Origin: Phascolarctobacterium_A sp902463975
Lineage (GTDB): Bacteria > Bacillota > Negativicutes > Acidaminococcales > Acidaminococcaceae
Reading direction: 5' to 3'
Length of the DNA: 64,000 nucleotides
Assembly (NCBI RefSeq): GCF_902463975.1
Contig: NZ_CABQHJ010000002.1
Span: 1 to 64,000 of the forward strand
Shown: positions 25,851 to 34,981 of the stretch, one piece after another
How the letters are laid out: each line of letters begins with the position of its first letter
Position numbering within the stretch: the first letter of the stretch is position 1
The notes under the pieces: generated by a model
Told to the model about the DNA's origin: nothing
What the model saw: the letters and a program-made list of their open reading frames with translations, nothing else
The model's database searches: none
Translations under genes and position numbers: made by a program

Positions 25851-26586
25851 CCTGATCCCTCCTTAAATAAGTTAAAGCATTTTCATATAAAGCTAAGGTA
25901 ATTTCCTCTGGCTGCTTCTCCAGCAGAAACATTACTGCCAGCAGGCTTTCCTTCTTGTCCGCAAAGCCACAGCGTACACGCTCAAAATAGTAGCTTTGCA
26001 GGCTTTCCTTTACAGCCGTGAATAATATTTTATCACATTTGTAGTAGGCCAGACAATCTTCATACTTCAGCCAGGGCTGAATCCGCAGCAGCTCCGCCAG
26101 CTTGCTGCGCAGCTCCTCGCGCTGCTCACGCTCGCAAATGCTGCACATTGCCAGTCCCTTGCGCATTTGGGCACCACAGACAGGACATTTGGTATATTCC
26201 ACAGGCGGGGCAGGCGGCTCGGCCTCCTTGGCCTTTTGCTCCTGCCTTTTGAAAAAGCTGCCGGTATGAAAGTAAACCTTTTTTATCAGCACACGTCCCA
26301 GCAAAAAGGAATTGATTTTTTGCAGGAACAACTGCTGCATCATATACAGCTCATTAGCCAGCATACTGTTAGCCGTACGCACATAAAGCTCGTTGCCGCT
26401 GATTTTCTCAATAGCACAGCTGCGCGCTAGGTTTTCGCCAACAATCTCGCTCCATCTGCTTTCCAGATAATGCTGCAGATAGGCCAGCTTGATTTCCGGC
26501 GAAATATAAGCCTTTTTATAGGTGCGGCGCGGGTCAAACAGACGGCGGATAACCTCCTCCGCAGCCTCTAAATTTTCAGCATACAT
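25810..26586 (-). CDS. DciA-like DUF721 protein with C-terminal zinc ribbon
   Basis: A 258-residue protein. Residues about 8-95 are a DUF721/DciA domain (SRWSEIVGENLARSCAIEKI ... ELYVRTANSMLANEL). DciA is the ancestral bacterial loader of the DnaB helicase. The family is usually about 100-160 residues; here a long extension adds a two-CxxC zinc ribbon (CPVCGAQMRKGLAMCSICERE, about 138-158) and a helical tail. It sits between recF and remB/gyrB, where the DUF721 gene occurs in many genomes. Loader function is inferred from the family. Confidence 0.8.
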   Translation of the reverse strand: MYAENLEAAEEVIRRLFDPRRTYKKAYISPEIKLAYLQHYLESRWSEIVGENLARSCAIEKISGNELYVRTANSMLANELYMMQQLFLQKINSFLLGRVLIKKVYFHTGSFFKRQEQKAKEAEPPAPPVEYTKCPVCGAQMRKGLAMCSICEREQREELRSKLAELLRIQPWLKYEDCLAYYKCDKILFTAVKESLQSYYFERVRCGFADKKESLLAVMFLLEKQPEEITLALYENALTYLRRDQGVSAFGSRLHGKK

Positions 26587-26588
26587 AA

Positions 26589-27716
26589 TCAGGCCTCGCT
26601 TATACAGCCACCGGATATTTTAAAGTAAGCATTGCCTGCAAGCTCCGGTATCAGCTCGCGGTCATTTACTGTGATAAAGGTCTGCACTCTGCCGTCGATA
26701 AACAGCAGCAGCTGGGAGCGGCGACTGTTATCAAGCTCACTCATAACGTCATCTAATAGCAGGACGGGGAATTCTCCCAACTCGTTTTTGACATACTGCA
26801 GCTGCGAGAGCTTCAGTGCCAGGGCACCGCTGCGCTGCTGCCCCTGGGAGCCGAAAGAGCGCAGGGACAGACCATTGAGCAAAAGCTGCAAATCATCGCG
26901 GTGGGGGCCGATGCCTGTATTGCCGCGCAGAATATCGATGCGCTGACGCTCCAGCAGTCTGTCGCGGTAAAAATCCTCCGTGGCTTGCGCAGCAGACTGC
27001 GGATAAAGCAGCTCGCTGTTGTTGGCCTTCTGCTCATAGCGCACCTGCAGCATTTCGCTGCCCTGGGTAATCGAAGAGTAAATCTCGCCGGCAATAGCCT
27101 GCAGCTTTGCCAGCGCTGCCAAACGCCTGCGTACAATAGCTGCTGCAAGACGAATAAATTCCTCATTCCATGGCTGCAGCACCTCAGCACTGCCACCGTT
27201 ATCACGCAGCTCCTTTAAAAGACGGTTGCGCTGCAATAGCACGCGGTTATACTTCAGCAGCAAATCATAGTAAACAGCATCAGTCTGCGCAATCTGCATA
27301 TCAAAAAAACGACGTCTTAAGGCAGGCTCACCCTTGACCAGCTGCAAATCCTCCGGCGAAAACATTACGGCATTCAAAGCGCCATAATGCTCCTTAGGAC
27401 GCACGCGCGCACCATCAAGCAATATTTCCTTGTGCCAACGCTCATGCTGCCGGTATTTTTTGATTTTTACCTCATGGCTGCCGCTGAAGCTGGCATATTC
27501 TACGCCTACAGCCATCGCCTCTGTACCCATTTTCAGCATTTCCTCTTCAGCCGAGGTACGGTGCGACATGCCGAAGGCCCCATAAAAGATAGCCTCCAGC
27601 AGATTAGTCTTTCCCTGAGCATTCTGCCCGTAAAAAACATTAATCATAGCGGGAAGCTGCAGCTGGCAGCTTCCATAATTGCGGAAATTAAACGCATAAA
27701 GACTATTGATTTTCAT
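26589..27716 (-). CDS. recF: DNA recombination/repair protein RecF
   Basis: A 375-residue SMC-like ATPase. Walker A is GQNAQGKTNLLEAI (about 30-43), the signature motif lies around RSFGSQGQQRSGALALKLSQ, and Walker B is PVLLLDDVMSELD. It binds gapped DNA and loads RecA through RecOR. It ends 2 bp from the DciA-like gene and starts at the last base of the S4-domain gene, in the conserved dnaA-dnaN-yaaA-recF order. Confidence 0.97.
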   Translation of the reverse strand: MKINSLYAFNFRNYGSCQLQLPAMINVFYGQNAQGKTNLLEAIFYGAFGMSHRTSAEEEMLKMGTEAMAVGVEYASFSGSHEVKIKKYRQHERWHKEILLDGARVRPKEHYGALNAVMFSPEDLQLVKGEPALRRRFFDMQIAQTDAVYYDLLLKYNRVLLQRNRLLKELRDNGGSAEVLQPWNEEFIRLAAAIVRRRLAALAKLQAIAGEIYSSITQGSEMLQVRYEQKANNSELLYPQSAAQATEDFYRDRLLERQRIDILRGNTGIGPHRDDLQLLLNGLSLRSFGSQGQQRSGALALKLSQLQYVKNELGEFPVLLLDDVMSELDNSRRSQLLLFIDGRVQTFITVNDRELIPELAGNAYFKISGGCISEA

Positions 27717-27940
27717 TAAGCTTCTTTGGCAACGGTCAGCTCTATCTGGTCATCAATATTAACTACATCGCCAGGATGTACCTTTTTGCGTTTTTCCGTT
27801 ACCAGCTGGCCGTTCAGGCGGACAACGCCATCTTCAACCATCATAAATGCCTGGCCTCCGGTGTCAGCAACACCGGAAAACTTCAGCAGCTTATCCATAG
27901 TAATGAATTCTGTTCTGATTTCTACAGTTTCTTTTTGCAT
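27716..27940 (-). CDS. yaaA: S4-domain RNA-binding protein YaaA/RlbA
   Basis: A 74-residue protein made of a single S4 domain: ITMDKLLKFSGVADTGGQAF followed by VRLNGQLVTEKRKKVHPGDVV. It is the small protein conserved between dnaN and recF in Firmicutes and is implicated in ribosome assembly. Its stop overlaps the recF start by one base. An AAGGAGCTG site precedes the ATG. Confidence 0.93.
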   Translation of the reverse strand: MQKETVEIRTEFITMDKLLKFSGVADTGGQAFMMVEDGVVRLNGQLVTEKRKKVHPGDVVNIDDQIELTVAKEA

Positions 27941-27952
27941 AATAGCAGCTCC

Positions 27953-29062
27953 TTAGAAAACAACGCGTACCGGGGTAACGATATAGGTATAATCAGGCTC
28001 TTCGGCGCAGGTAACGCAAACAGGGCTGAGAGAGGTATTCATGGATAAAACTGCTTCCTCTGCTTCCAGGTTTTTCAGAATATCCAGGATATACTTAGCA
28101 TTAAAGGCAACATTCAGCGGGTCACCGACAGTCTGGCAGGCAATAACCTCCAGGCCGGTGCCAACATCCGGGCTGCTGCTGGTAATAGTAATTTCCTCAG
28201 CAGCTACGCTCATTTTGATAATGCTGTAGTCTCCGTCAGTAGAGAAGAGAGCAACACGCTCAACAGCGCCTGCCAGCTCTTTGATATTAACCTTGCTGGT
28301 CAGAGCGAATTTCGGCGGAATAACGCGGCGATAATCAGGGAACTGGCCTTCAATCAGACGGGAAACAATAACTACATTATCGATAACAACCATAATCTGG
28401 TTATTGAGCAGGGAAATAAGTACCTGCTGCGGTACTTCGCCGGTAAGATTACGGGAAATTTCGCCCAGAACCTTGGAAGGAATAATCATGCTGAGCTCTT
28501 CATTTTCCTCGTAAGGTAGAGATTTAATTGCCAGACGATGGGTATTAGTGCCAACGAAGGTAATTTTGCCGTCTTTAGCTTCTACAAGAATACCGGTGAA
28601 CAGAGGTCTTGCTTCATCGGTAGAGCAGGAGAAGATAGTCTTTTTAATCAGCTCCTTAATCATGCTGTCATCAAGAGCAATGGTTCTGTCTGCATCAAAG
28701 GTGGGAAATTTAGGATAATCATCTTCATTCATTAAGAAGAGCTGATATTCAGATTTTCCGGAGCTTACTTTAATAGCATGCTTGTCAGCATTTTTGCTGA
28801 TAGTCAGGCTTTCACCGGGCAATTTACGGATAAGGTCAGCAAAATGCTTGGCAGAAACAACTATTTCCCCTGGTTCGCTGATTTCAGCATCAATGGTGCA
28901 GGAAATAGCCATGTTTAAATCCATAGCTTGTATTTCCAGCTTGTCAGCTGATGCGATTACATGAATACCGGAAAAGATAGGTGTGCTTGGCTTGGAAATA
29001 ATTGCTCTTTGAACTGTCTGGATGGCTTTATTTAAGCTGTTGGTATTACAGGAAATTATCAT
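27953..29062 (-). CDS. dnaN: DNA polymerase III sliding clamp (beta subunit)
   Basis: A 369-residue protein with three repeated clamp domains. Recognisable features include LPGESLTISK near 90-100, TNTHRLAIK near 176 and the C-terminal sequence ending YIVTPVRVVF, near the canonical P-M-R hydrophobic cleft terminus. It forms the ring that tethers the polymerase. It is 12 bp upstream of yaaA, and the 260-bp oriC segment separates it from dnaA. Confidence 0.97.
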   Translation of the reverse strand: MIISCNTNSLNKAIQTVQRAIISKPSTPIFSGIHVIASADKLEIQAMDLNMAISCTIDAEISEPGEIVVSAKHFADLIRKLPGESLTISKNADKHAIKVSSGKSEYQLFLMNEDDYPKFPTFDADRTIALDDSMIKELIKKTIFSCSTDEARPLFTGILVEAKDGKITFVGTNTHRLAIKSLPYEENEELSMIIPSKVLGEISRNLTGEVPQQVLISLLNNQIMVVIDNVVIVSRLIEGQFPDYRRVIPPKFALTSKVNIKELAGAVERVALFSTDGDYSIIKMSVAAEEITITSSSPDVGTGLEVIACQTVGDPLNVAFNAKYILDILKNLEAEEAVLSMNTSLSPVCVTCAEEPDYTYIVTPVRVVF

Positions 29063-29323
29063 TTGTTCACAGTCCTCCTTGGTTTTTTAATACTGTTATA
29101 ATATATAAAAAGTAGTCGACGTAGTAGTAGAGCCTGTTAGTTATGGGGAAAAGTATCGCAAGCTCAGTCGTGATGGGTTATTTCCCATGTATATAAAGCT
29201 GTTGATAACCGGGAAATAATATACACACAATCTACAGGGAAAAATTTTATCAACTGGTGCCCCAAAGTTATGCACAGTTTAGGGGCTAGTTATCAACAGT
29301 TTTTGTGGATAACTTTTTTACTG
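29063..29323. other. oriC: oriC, dnaA-dnaN intergenic part
   Basis: The spacer carries a cluster of DnaA boxes: perfect TGTGGATAA (29304-29312), and near-matches TTATCAACA (29290-29298), TGTTGATAA (29200-29208), TTATGCACA (29268-29276) and TTATCAACT (29247-29255). An AT-rich tract (about 29211-29250) beside them could be the unwinding element. Together with a perfect box upstream of dnaA this makes a bipartite Firmicute-type origin. Confidence 0.85.
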
Positions 29324-30709
29324 TTATTGCCGTAAGATTTCTATGATTTCCTGCAGCTCGTTTTGGAAGGCGAGGCTGCTGTTTTTGCATTTGCTGATTT
29401 TTTCATAAGCATGGATAACGGTGGTATGGTCGCGTCCGCCAAAGAGCTCACCGATACGCGGATAAGATAAATCAGCCAGTTCACGGCAAAGATACATAGC
29501 TACCTGACGCGGGAAGGCAATGTTTTGGGTACGCTTCTTATTGAACAGCTCATCCTGCTTTACATTGTAGTGGTCAGCAATAACCTTGATGATGCCTTCG
29601 AAGGTGATGGTTTTGCTTTTGAGTTTGATATCGTTGCCCATGTCTGCGAGAACCTTTTGCGCAGTCTCTACAGTGATGGGCATATGCATCAGGGAGGTAT
29701 ATGCTACTATTTTGTTGTAGGCGCCTTCAATTTCACGGATGTTGGTGGCGATGTTGGTTGCCAGCAGGGTAATAACATCGGTAGGCAGGGTGATATTGTC
29801 GGATGCTGCCTTGGTACGCAGGATGGCCATACGTGTTTCCAGGTCAGGTGTCTGGATATCAGCTGTCAGTCCCTGGTCAAAACGGGAACGCAGGCGGTCT
29901 TCCAGCGTTTCAATTTCGCGGGGGGGACGGTCACTGGAGATGATGATCTGTTTATCTGCATCCTTCAGTGCATTAAATGTATGGAAGAATTCTACCTGTG
30001 TCTGCTCCTTGCCCTTCAGAAACTGGATATCGTCGATAATCAGGCAGTCGATATTGCGGTATTTCTGACGGAAGGCTTCCGTGGTTTTGTTCTGAATAGA
30101 GTTGATGATTTCGTTGGTGAATTTTTCACTGGAGGTGTACAGTACCTTCATGCTGGGATTATTCTGCTTGATGCGGTTGCCGATAGCGTGCATCAGATGT
30201 GTTTTGCCCAGACCAACGCCGCCATAAAGGAAGAGAGGATTGTAGGCGTGCGCCGGGTCATTGGCTACTGCCTGCGCTGCTGCGTGGGCGAAGCGGTTGG
30301 AGTTGCCGATAACGAAGGTTTCAAAAACGTATTTGGGGTTCAGGTTGCTTTCATCGGGCTGCTGCACGGAGGTGTTTTCATTAAACAGCTGCTGCTGTTC
30401 GCGCTTGGCAGGTACAGCCGGCATTTCTTCAGCTGCTTCCGATCCGCTGCTGCCGTTGTCCATGGTTTCGATGATGAGCTTGATATTTTTGCTCATAATG
30501 CCGGCCAGGACACCCTCGATAACCTGAGCGTAGTTTTCCTCCAGCATTGTTTTAAAGAAGTCGTTTTTGACAGCTACTTTATAGTAGGTATCTGTCACCT
30601 CTAACGGCATAATCGGCTTAATCCAGACATTGAAAACTTTTTCATTAAAGGATTCCTTTAATTTGTCCTTACATCTGACCCAGATTTCCGCTAAATCATA
30701 GGAATTCAT
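29324..30709 (-). CDS. dnaA: Chromosomal replication initiator DnaA
   Basis: A 461-residue AAA+ initiator. Domain I (about 1-85) binds helicase; a variable linker follows; Walker A is GGVGLGKTHLMHAIG, Walker B is CLIIDDIQFL, and an arginine finger lies in the LRSRFDQGL region. Domain IV ends with GGRDHTTVIHAYEKI, the DnaA-box recognition signature. GAAAGGATG precedes the ATG. It is transcribed away from rpmH and toward dnaN. Confidence 0.98.
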   Translation of the reverse strand: MNSYDLAEIWVRCKDKLKESFNEKVFNVWIKPIMPLEVTDTYYKVAVKNDFFKTMLEENYAQVIEGVLAGIMSKNIKLIIETMDNGSSGSEAAEEMPAVPAKREQQQLFNENTSVQQPDESNLNPKYVFETFVIGNSNRFAHAAAQAVANDPAHAYNPLFLYGGVGLGKTHLMHAIGNRIKQNNPSMKVLYTSSEKFTNEIINSIQNKTTEAFRQKYRNIDCLIIDDIQFLKGKEQTQVEFFHTFNALKDADKQIIISSDRPPREIETLEDRLRSRFDQGLTADIQTPDLETRMAILRTKAASDNITLPTDVITLLATNIATNIREIEGAYNKIVAYTSLMHMPITVETAQKVLADMGNDIKLKSKTITFEGIIKVIADHYNVKQDELFNKKRTQNIAFPRQVAMYLCRELADLSYPRIGELFGGRDHTTVIHAYEKISKCKNSSLAFQNELQEIIEILRQ

Positions 30710-31064
30710 ATAGATACATCCTTTCTCGCTGATTTTAGAAAAATAAAAACGACAGCCTGCATTGCCCGCGGAAGGGCGGTGTAAGCGCCGGTTTGAGTGA
30801 AGCTAGATATACACATATATTTTATCAGACTGTGGATAACTTCGCAAATTTTCAAGAAAAATTTCTGAGATGGCAGAAAAATGGCTGTTTTTACTTGACG
30901 AAGTTTTTATTTTCCCATATAATAAGTTAGTAATACCTTGCGTGGTGCAGTACGTGCTGATGAAGGCGCATTGTTACTGCGTTGGTAGAGCAAATAACAG
31001 CTATCAATATTCACATAAATTAGAAATTGATAAAATTTTGCGGTGGATAAGGAGGGAATACTGA
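30710..31064. other. dnaA-rpmH intergenic region: second oriC part and rpmH promoter
   Basis: A perfect DnaA box TGTGGATAA lies at 30831-30839 and a one-mismatch box GGTGGATAA at 31042-31050. TTGACG (30895-30900), a 17-bp spacer and TATAAT (30918-30923) form the rpmH promoter, leaving a 140-nt leader. A 34-codon frame (MKAHCYCVGRANNSY...) occurs in that leader but has no ribosome binding site and is not called. Confidence 0.8.
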
Positions 31065-31199
31065 ATGAAGCGTACTTTTCAACCTAACAATCTCAGAAGA
31101 AAAAGAACTCATGGTTTCAGAGAAAGAATGAAAACTTTGGGCGGTCGTCAAGTTCTCAAAAGAAGACGTGCTAGAGGCAGAAAGAAATTGTCTGCATAA
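31065..31199 (+). CDS. rpmH: 50S ribosomal protein L34
   Basis: A 44-residue basic protein, MKRTFQPNNLRRKRTHGFRE and ending GRKKLSA, a textbook L34. AAGGAGGG lies 7 nt before the ATG. It is the first gene of the rpmH-rnpA-yidD-yidC-jag cluster that diverges from dnaA at the origin. Confidence 0.98.
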   Translation: MKRTFQPNNLRRKRTHGFRERMKTLGGRQVLKRRRARGRKKLSA

Positions 31200-31207
31200 C
31201 ATTATAA

Positions 31208-31236
31208 AATAGGCCGCGCAAGTGGCCTATTTTTTC
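31208..31236 (+). terminator. Terminator-like hairpin between rpmH and rnpA
   Basis: ATAGGCC (31209-31215) and GGCCTAT (31224-31230) are followed by six T. It probably attenuates transcription after the highly expressed L34 gene while letting some polymerase reach rnpA. Confidence 0.8.
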
Positions 31237-31258
31237 CATGCGGGCAGGTGTGCATTTG

Positions 31259-31615
31259 ATGCAAAAGAAAAAGTTTACTTTAAAAAAATTAAATCGACTT
31301 AAATCGAAGAAAAGCTTTCAGATTGTCTATGTAAAGGGACGCACTGTTGTCGATGCTATGTCGGTTTTTTATATTCTCCCGGATCAGGGCGAAGATATAA
31401 AAATCGGTCTGGCGGTAGGCAAGAAGCTGGGCTGTGCTGTGGTGCGCAACCGTGTCAAGCGTCTGATGCGTGAAGTATTCCGCATGCATAAGGCAGAACT
31501 CAAAAAGGGTTACCATATAGTCTGGGTAGCTCGCAAGAAGCTGACAAAGGCTGATTACAAGACTTTTGAGCGTGTATTTTTAAGACTGGCAAAAAGAGCA
31601 GCTCTGCTGCAGTAA
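31259..31615 (+). CDS. rnpA: Ribonuclease P protein component
   Basis: A 118-residue basic protein assisting RNase P RNA in tRNA 5' maturation. The RNR motif is GKKLGCAVVRNRVKRLMREVF, near the centre, as expected. The open frame could start seven codons earlier at 31238, but AGGTG at 31246-31250 is properly spaced for the ATG at 31259. Confidence 0.95.
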   Translation: MQKKKFTLKKLNRLKSKKSFQIVYVKGRTVVDAMSVFYILPDQGEDIKIGLAVGKKLGCAVVRNRVKRLMREVFRMHKAELKKGYHIVWVARKKLTKADYKTFERVFLRLAKRAALLQ

Positions 31616-31630
31616 TAAGGATAGAAGGCT

Positions 31631-31840
31631 ATGAGCAGGTTACTGATTTTGTGTATAAGATTCTACCAGATTTTTATATCACCGCTGAAACCGCCGACCT
31701 GCAGGTTTTATCCTACATGTTCAGCGTATGCTATTGAAGCGATTCAGAAGAAGGGTCCTGTAAAGGGAACGTGGCTGGCGATTAAGCGTATCGCCAAATG
31801 TCATCCTTTTCATCCGGGCGGTTATGACCCTGTGCCATAA
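31631..31840 (+). CDS. yidD: Membrane protein insertion efficiency factor YidD
   Basis: A 69-residue protein with an amphipathic N-terminal helix (LILCIRFYQIFISPL) and the family cysteines in CRFYPTCSAYAIEAI plus KCHPFHPGGYDPVP. It aids YidC-dependent insertion. It follows rnpA by 15 bp in the usual order. Confidence 0.96.
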   Translation: MSRLLILCIRFYQIFISPLKPPTCRFYPTCSAYAIEAIQKKGPVKGTWLAIKRIAKCHPFHPGGYDPVP

Positions 31841-31885
31841 GCATACTATTAAGCTATAACACTTTGTTTTTTAAGGAGTGATATC

Positions 31886-32530
31886 TTGGATTTTCTCGCT
31901 AATATCGTACAACAGGTGTTGAATGTGCTCTACAATTTTACTGAGAGCGTCGGTATACCGAACCTTGGCCTGGCTATTGTGTTAATGACCATTATTATTA
32001 AGCTGATTATGTATCCGCTGACTCAAAAGCAGATTCAGTCAACTAAGGCTATGATGGAAATTCAGCCGAAAATGAAGGCTTTACAGGAAAAATATAAGGA
32101 TGATAAACAGCGCCTGAATATGGAGCTGGCTAATTTATATAAGAGCGAAGGCGTTAATCCGCTGGCAGGCTGTCTGCCGCTGCTCATCCAGATGCCGATT
32201 ATGATTGGTATTTTCTACGGTATCCGTGATTACAACTATGCAGCACATCCGGAAATCGTTACCAGCTTTTTGTGGCTGGCTGACATTTCCAAGGCAGACC
32301 CGACCTATGTTCTGCCGGTGCTTTCCGCATTAACTACTTTTATTCAGACCAAGCAGACTATGCCGGCAAACGGCGGTGGTGCACAGAACAAGATGATGAT
32401 GTACTTCATGCCTCTGTTCATCGGTTATATCAGCTTGACCTTCCCGGCAGGTCTGGTACTGTATTGGGTTGTTATGAATATTATGCAGATTGCACAGCAG
32501 TCTATTATGAACAGAGCTGCTGCTAAATAA
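31886..32530 (+). CDS. yidC: Membrane protein insertase YidC (Oxa1 family)
   Basis: A 214-residue insertase of the short Gram-positive type, without the large periplasmic domain of proteobacterial YidC and without a visible lipobox. Five hydrophobic helices, the first around PNLGLAIVLMTIIIKLIMYP and a cytosolic hairpin (KAMMEIQPKMKALQEKYKDD) are seen. The start is a TTG at 31886 behind AAGGAGTG. It inserts respiratory and other membrane proteins with or without SecYEG. Confidence 0.95.
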   Translation: MDFLANIVQQVLNVLYNFTESVGIPNLGLAIVLMTIIIKLIMYPLTQKQIQSTKAMMEIQPKMKALQEKYKDDKQRLNMELANLYKSEGVNPLAGCLPLLIQMPIMIGIFYGIRDYNYAAHPEIVTSFLWLADISKADPTYVLPVLSALTTFIQTKQTMPANGGGAQNKMMMYFMPLFIGYISLTFPAGLVLYWVVMNIMQIAQQSIMNRAAAK

Positions 32531-32558
32531 GCGTGTAAGCGTATAGGAGTTGGTAAAG

Positions 32559-33482
32559 ATGGCTTTTGTTGAGAAGACCGGTAAGAGCGTGGACGAAGCT
32601 GTTGCAGCAGCTTTGGCAGAACTGAATGTTACTGCCGACCAGGCTGTTGTTGAAGTATTAGAGGAAGCAAAAAAGGGCTTTTTAGGCTTTGGCCGTAAGG
32701 ATGCCCGTGTACGCGTAAGCGTTAAACCTGCAGAAGCAGAGGCAGAAAAAACTGCCGAAGCTGCACCCGCTGCTGAAAAAACCGTCAGCGAGGCTGCTGC
32801 CGACGCTGTAGCTGCAGTAAAGGTGGCTGCAACCGTAGCTGCCGGTGCTCTGGCTAAAAAGGCTGATGCTGTGAAGGCCGATGCAGCTGTAGCTGCCGAG
32901 GATTTCAAGAAGAAGGCTGCAGATGCTAAGGATGATGCAGTTGATGATGCTATCGCAGCGCTGAATGCTTTAAAGAGCGAGCGTCGCGAACGTCAGAACC
33001 GCGAACCGCGTAAATACAATGTAAGTGATGAGGCAGTTGCTGCTGCTAAGGAATTTTTGCAGAAAATCTTCAATGCTATGCATATTGAGGTTGCTATGGA
33101 AAAATTCATCAACAAAAATGACGGCAGCGTTACCTTCCGCCTGCATGGTGATGATATGGGTATTTTAATCGGCAAGCATGGACAGACCTTAGACAGCTTG
33201 CAATACCTGACCAATCTTGTTGCTAACAAGAATAGCAACGAGCGCGTGCGTGTAATCATTGACGTTGAGGATTACCGCGACCGCCGTATCGAAACTCTTA
33301 ACCGTCTGGCAGCACGTCTGGCAGATAAGGTTAAACGTACCGGTGAGCGCGTAGCCCTGGAGCCTATGAATCCGCACGAACGCAAGATTATCCATATGGC
33401 ATTACAGGGTGACCGTCGTGTTACTACCCTGAGCGAGGGCGATGAGCCTTATCGTCATGTGGTTATTGAGCTGAAAAAATAA
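32559..33482 (+). CDS. jag: RNA-binding protein Jag/KhpB
   Basis: A 307-residue protein: Jag-N domain (about 1-50, ending KKGFLGFGRKDARVRV), then a long Ala/Glu/Lys-rich linker (about 55-150), a KH domain with GILIGKHGQTLDSLQYL and an R3H domain (PMNPHERKIIHMAL ... GDEPYRHVVIELKK). It pairs with KhpA as a global RNA binder in Firmicutes. The linker is unusually long and alanine-rich and probably disordered or coiled. The ATG at 32559 follows AGGAG; a TTG three codons earlier is rejected. Confidence 0.95.
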   Translation: MAFVEKTGKSVDEAVAAALAELNVTADQAVVEVLEEAKKGFLGFGRKDARVRVSVKPAEAEAEKTAEAAPAAEKTVSEAAADAVAAVKVAATVAAGALAKKADAVKADAAVAAEDFKKKAADAKDDAVDDAIAALNALKSERRERQNREPRKYNVSDEAVAAAKEFLQKIFNAMHIEVAMEKFINKNDGSVTFRLHGDDMGILIGKHGQTLDSLQYLTNLVANKNSNERVRVIIDVEDYRDRRIETLNRLAARLADKVKRTGERVALEPMNPHERKIIHMALQGDRRVTTLSEGDEPYRHVVIELKK

Positions 33483-33488
33483 AATAAA

Positions 33489-33545
33489 AAGCAAGGCTGT
33501 CGCGTTAAGTTAATTAGAGGCTTATTTGCGGCAGCCTTTTTTCCG
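33489..33545 (+). terminator. Rho-independent terminator after jag
   Basis: AAGGCTGTCGC (33493-33503) pairs with GCGGCAGCCTT (33528-33538) and is followed by six T. Confidence 0.85.
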
Positions 33546-33589
33546 TACTGAGCTTTTTTATGCAGTACAGATAAAAGAAGGAGGGTCAT

Positions 33590-34969
33590 ATGGCTGAGGA
33601 TACGATTAGTGCTGTTACTACGGCTCTTGGCGAAGGTGCTGTAGGTATTGTGCGTATTAGCGGACCGCAGGCGTTGGCGGTGGGCGAGACCTTGTTTAAG
33701 GCGGCTTCCGGCAAAGCGCTAGGTGCATATCCTGTGAATACGCTTGCTTATGGCCATGTTTATGATACGGACGGCAGCCTTGTAGATGAGGTGCTGGCGG
33801 TGTATATGCGTGCTCCCCGTTCCTATACGGCGGAGGATGTGGTTGAAATCCAGTGTCACGGCGGTGTACAGCCGCTGCAGAAGATTCTGCAGCTGACTTT
33901 TGCTGCCGGTGCGCGTCCGGCGGAGGCCGGCGAGTTTACGAAGCGTGCGTTTTTAAACGGCAGGATTGATCTGACGCAGGCTGAGGCGGTTATGGATATT
34001 ATCCGTTCGCGCAGTGAGGCGAGCCTGAAGCTGGCTGCGCGTCAGCAGCAGGGACAGCTTGCAGGCGAGCTGCGCACTTTGCGTAAGCAGCTTGTGGATA
34101 TTGTTGTTAATCTGGAGGCTGTGATTGATTATCCGGAGGAGGATATCGAGGATGTTACCTATGGCAGGGTGCAGGAGAGCCTGAGCACTGTCTGCAGCGG
34201 GATTGAGCATCTGCTGGCGCATGCGCATACGGGTAAGATTTTGCGCGAGGGCCTGCGTACAGCTATTGTTGGCCGTCCGAACGTGGGCAAGTCGAGCTTG
34301 CTGAACGCTTTGCTGCGTGAGGAGCGTGCGATTGTTTCGCAGTATGCCGGTACGACGCGTGACGTTATTGAGGAGCAGCTGCTGCTTGACGGTGTGCCGC
34401 TGGTGCTGGCGGATACGGCCGGTATTCGTGCTACCGATGATTTTGTGGAGAAAATCGGCGTGGAGAAGAGCCGCCAGCTGTTGGCGGATTCGGAGCTGGT
34501 TATCTGCGTGATTGACGGCAGCGAGGGCCTGACGGATGAGGATGAGGCGATTTTAGAGGCTGCGGCGGACAAGCCCTGTGTGGTGATTGTGAATAAGAGC
34601 GATTTGCCGCAGCAGGTTGATTTGGCACAGTTGCGTGAGCGCTTCGGTGCTGATAAGGTGATGACGCTTTCTGCTAAGACTCTGGTTGGTATTGAGGCGT
34701 TTACTGTCTGGCTGAAGAGCTATGTTTACGGCAGCAAGGGTACGCTGGAGGATGGCGCTTATATTCAGAATGCGCGTCAGGAGCGTTTGCTGCGTGAGGC
34801 GCTGGCTGGTCTGCAGGATGCGGAGGTTGCGGCGCAGGATTTCCTGCCCTATGACTGCATTGTGATTGATGTGCGCTCGGCGATTGACCTGTTAGGGGAG
34901 ATTACGGGTGATACGGTGCAGGATGAGATTATCAATGAGATTTTTGAGCGGTTCTGTATCGGTAAGTAG
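33590..34969 (+). CDS. mnmE: tRNA modification GTPase MnmE
   Basis: A 459-residue protein of the full family length. The N-terminal formyl-THF domain begins DTISAVTTALGEGAVGIVRI. The G domain has GRPNVGKSSLLNAL, DTAGI and NKSD, and the C-terminus is the invariant FCIGK. With MnmG it makes the cmnm5U34 modification. mnmG follows, but only after an 760-bp repeat-filled gap. AAGGAGGG precedes the ATG. Confidence 0.97.
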   Translation: MAEDTISAVTTALGEGAVGIVRISGPQALAVGETLFKAASGKALGAYPVNTLAYGHVYDTDGSLVDEVLAVYMRAPRSYTAEDVVEIQCHGGVQPLQKILQLTFAAGARPAEAGEFTKRAFLNGRIDLTQAEAVMDIIRSRSEASLKLAARQQQGQLAGELRTLRKQLVDIVVNLEAVIDYPEEDIEDVTYGRVQESLSTVCSGIEHLLAHAHTGKILREGLRTAIVGRPNVGKSSLLNALLREERAIVSQYAGTTRDVIEEQLLLDGVPLVLADTAGIRATDDFVEKIGVEKSRQLLADSELVICVIDGSEGLTDEDEAILEAAADKPCVVIVNKSDLPQQVDLAQLRERFGADKVMTLSAKTLVGIEAFTVWLKSYVYGSKGTLEDGAYIQNARQERLLREALAGLQDAEVAAQDFLPYDCIVIDVRSAIDLLGEITGDTVQDEIINEIFERFCIGK

Positions 34970-34981
34970 GGGGAAGCGACG

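Noticed and set aside
29178..29219. Noc-site half matches (TTATTTCCC, CCGGGAAATA) in oriC
   Set aside because: Each is only one half of the 14-16-bp palindrome with four or more mismatches over the full site; kept only as a remark in the Noc finding.
29525..30604. A 359-codon frame opposite dnaA
   Set aside because: Shadow of dnaA; composition (runs of F, V, C) is that of a reverse frame.
30870..31064. 64-codon frame in the rpmH leader
   Set aside because: Lacks a ribosome binding site and overlaps the rpmH promoter and DnaA boxes.
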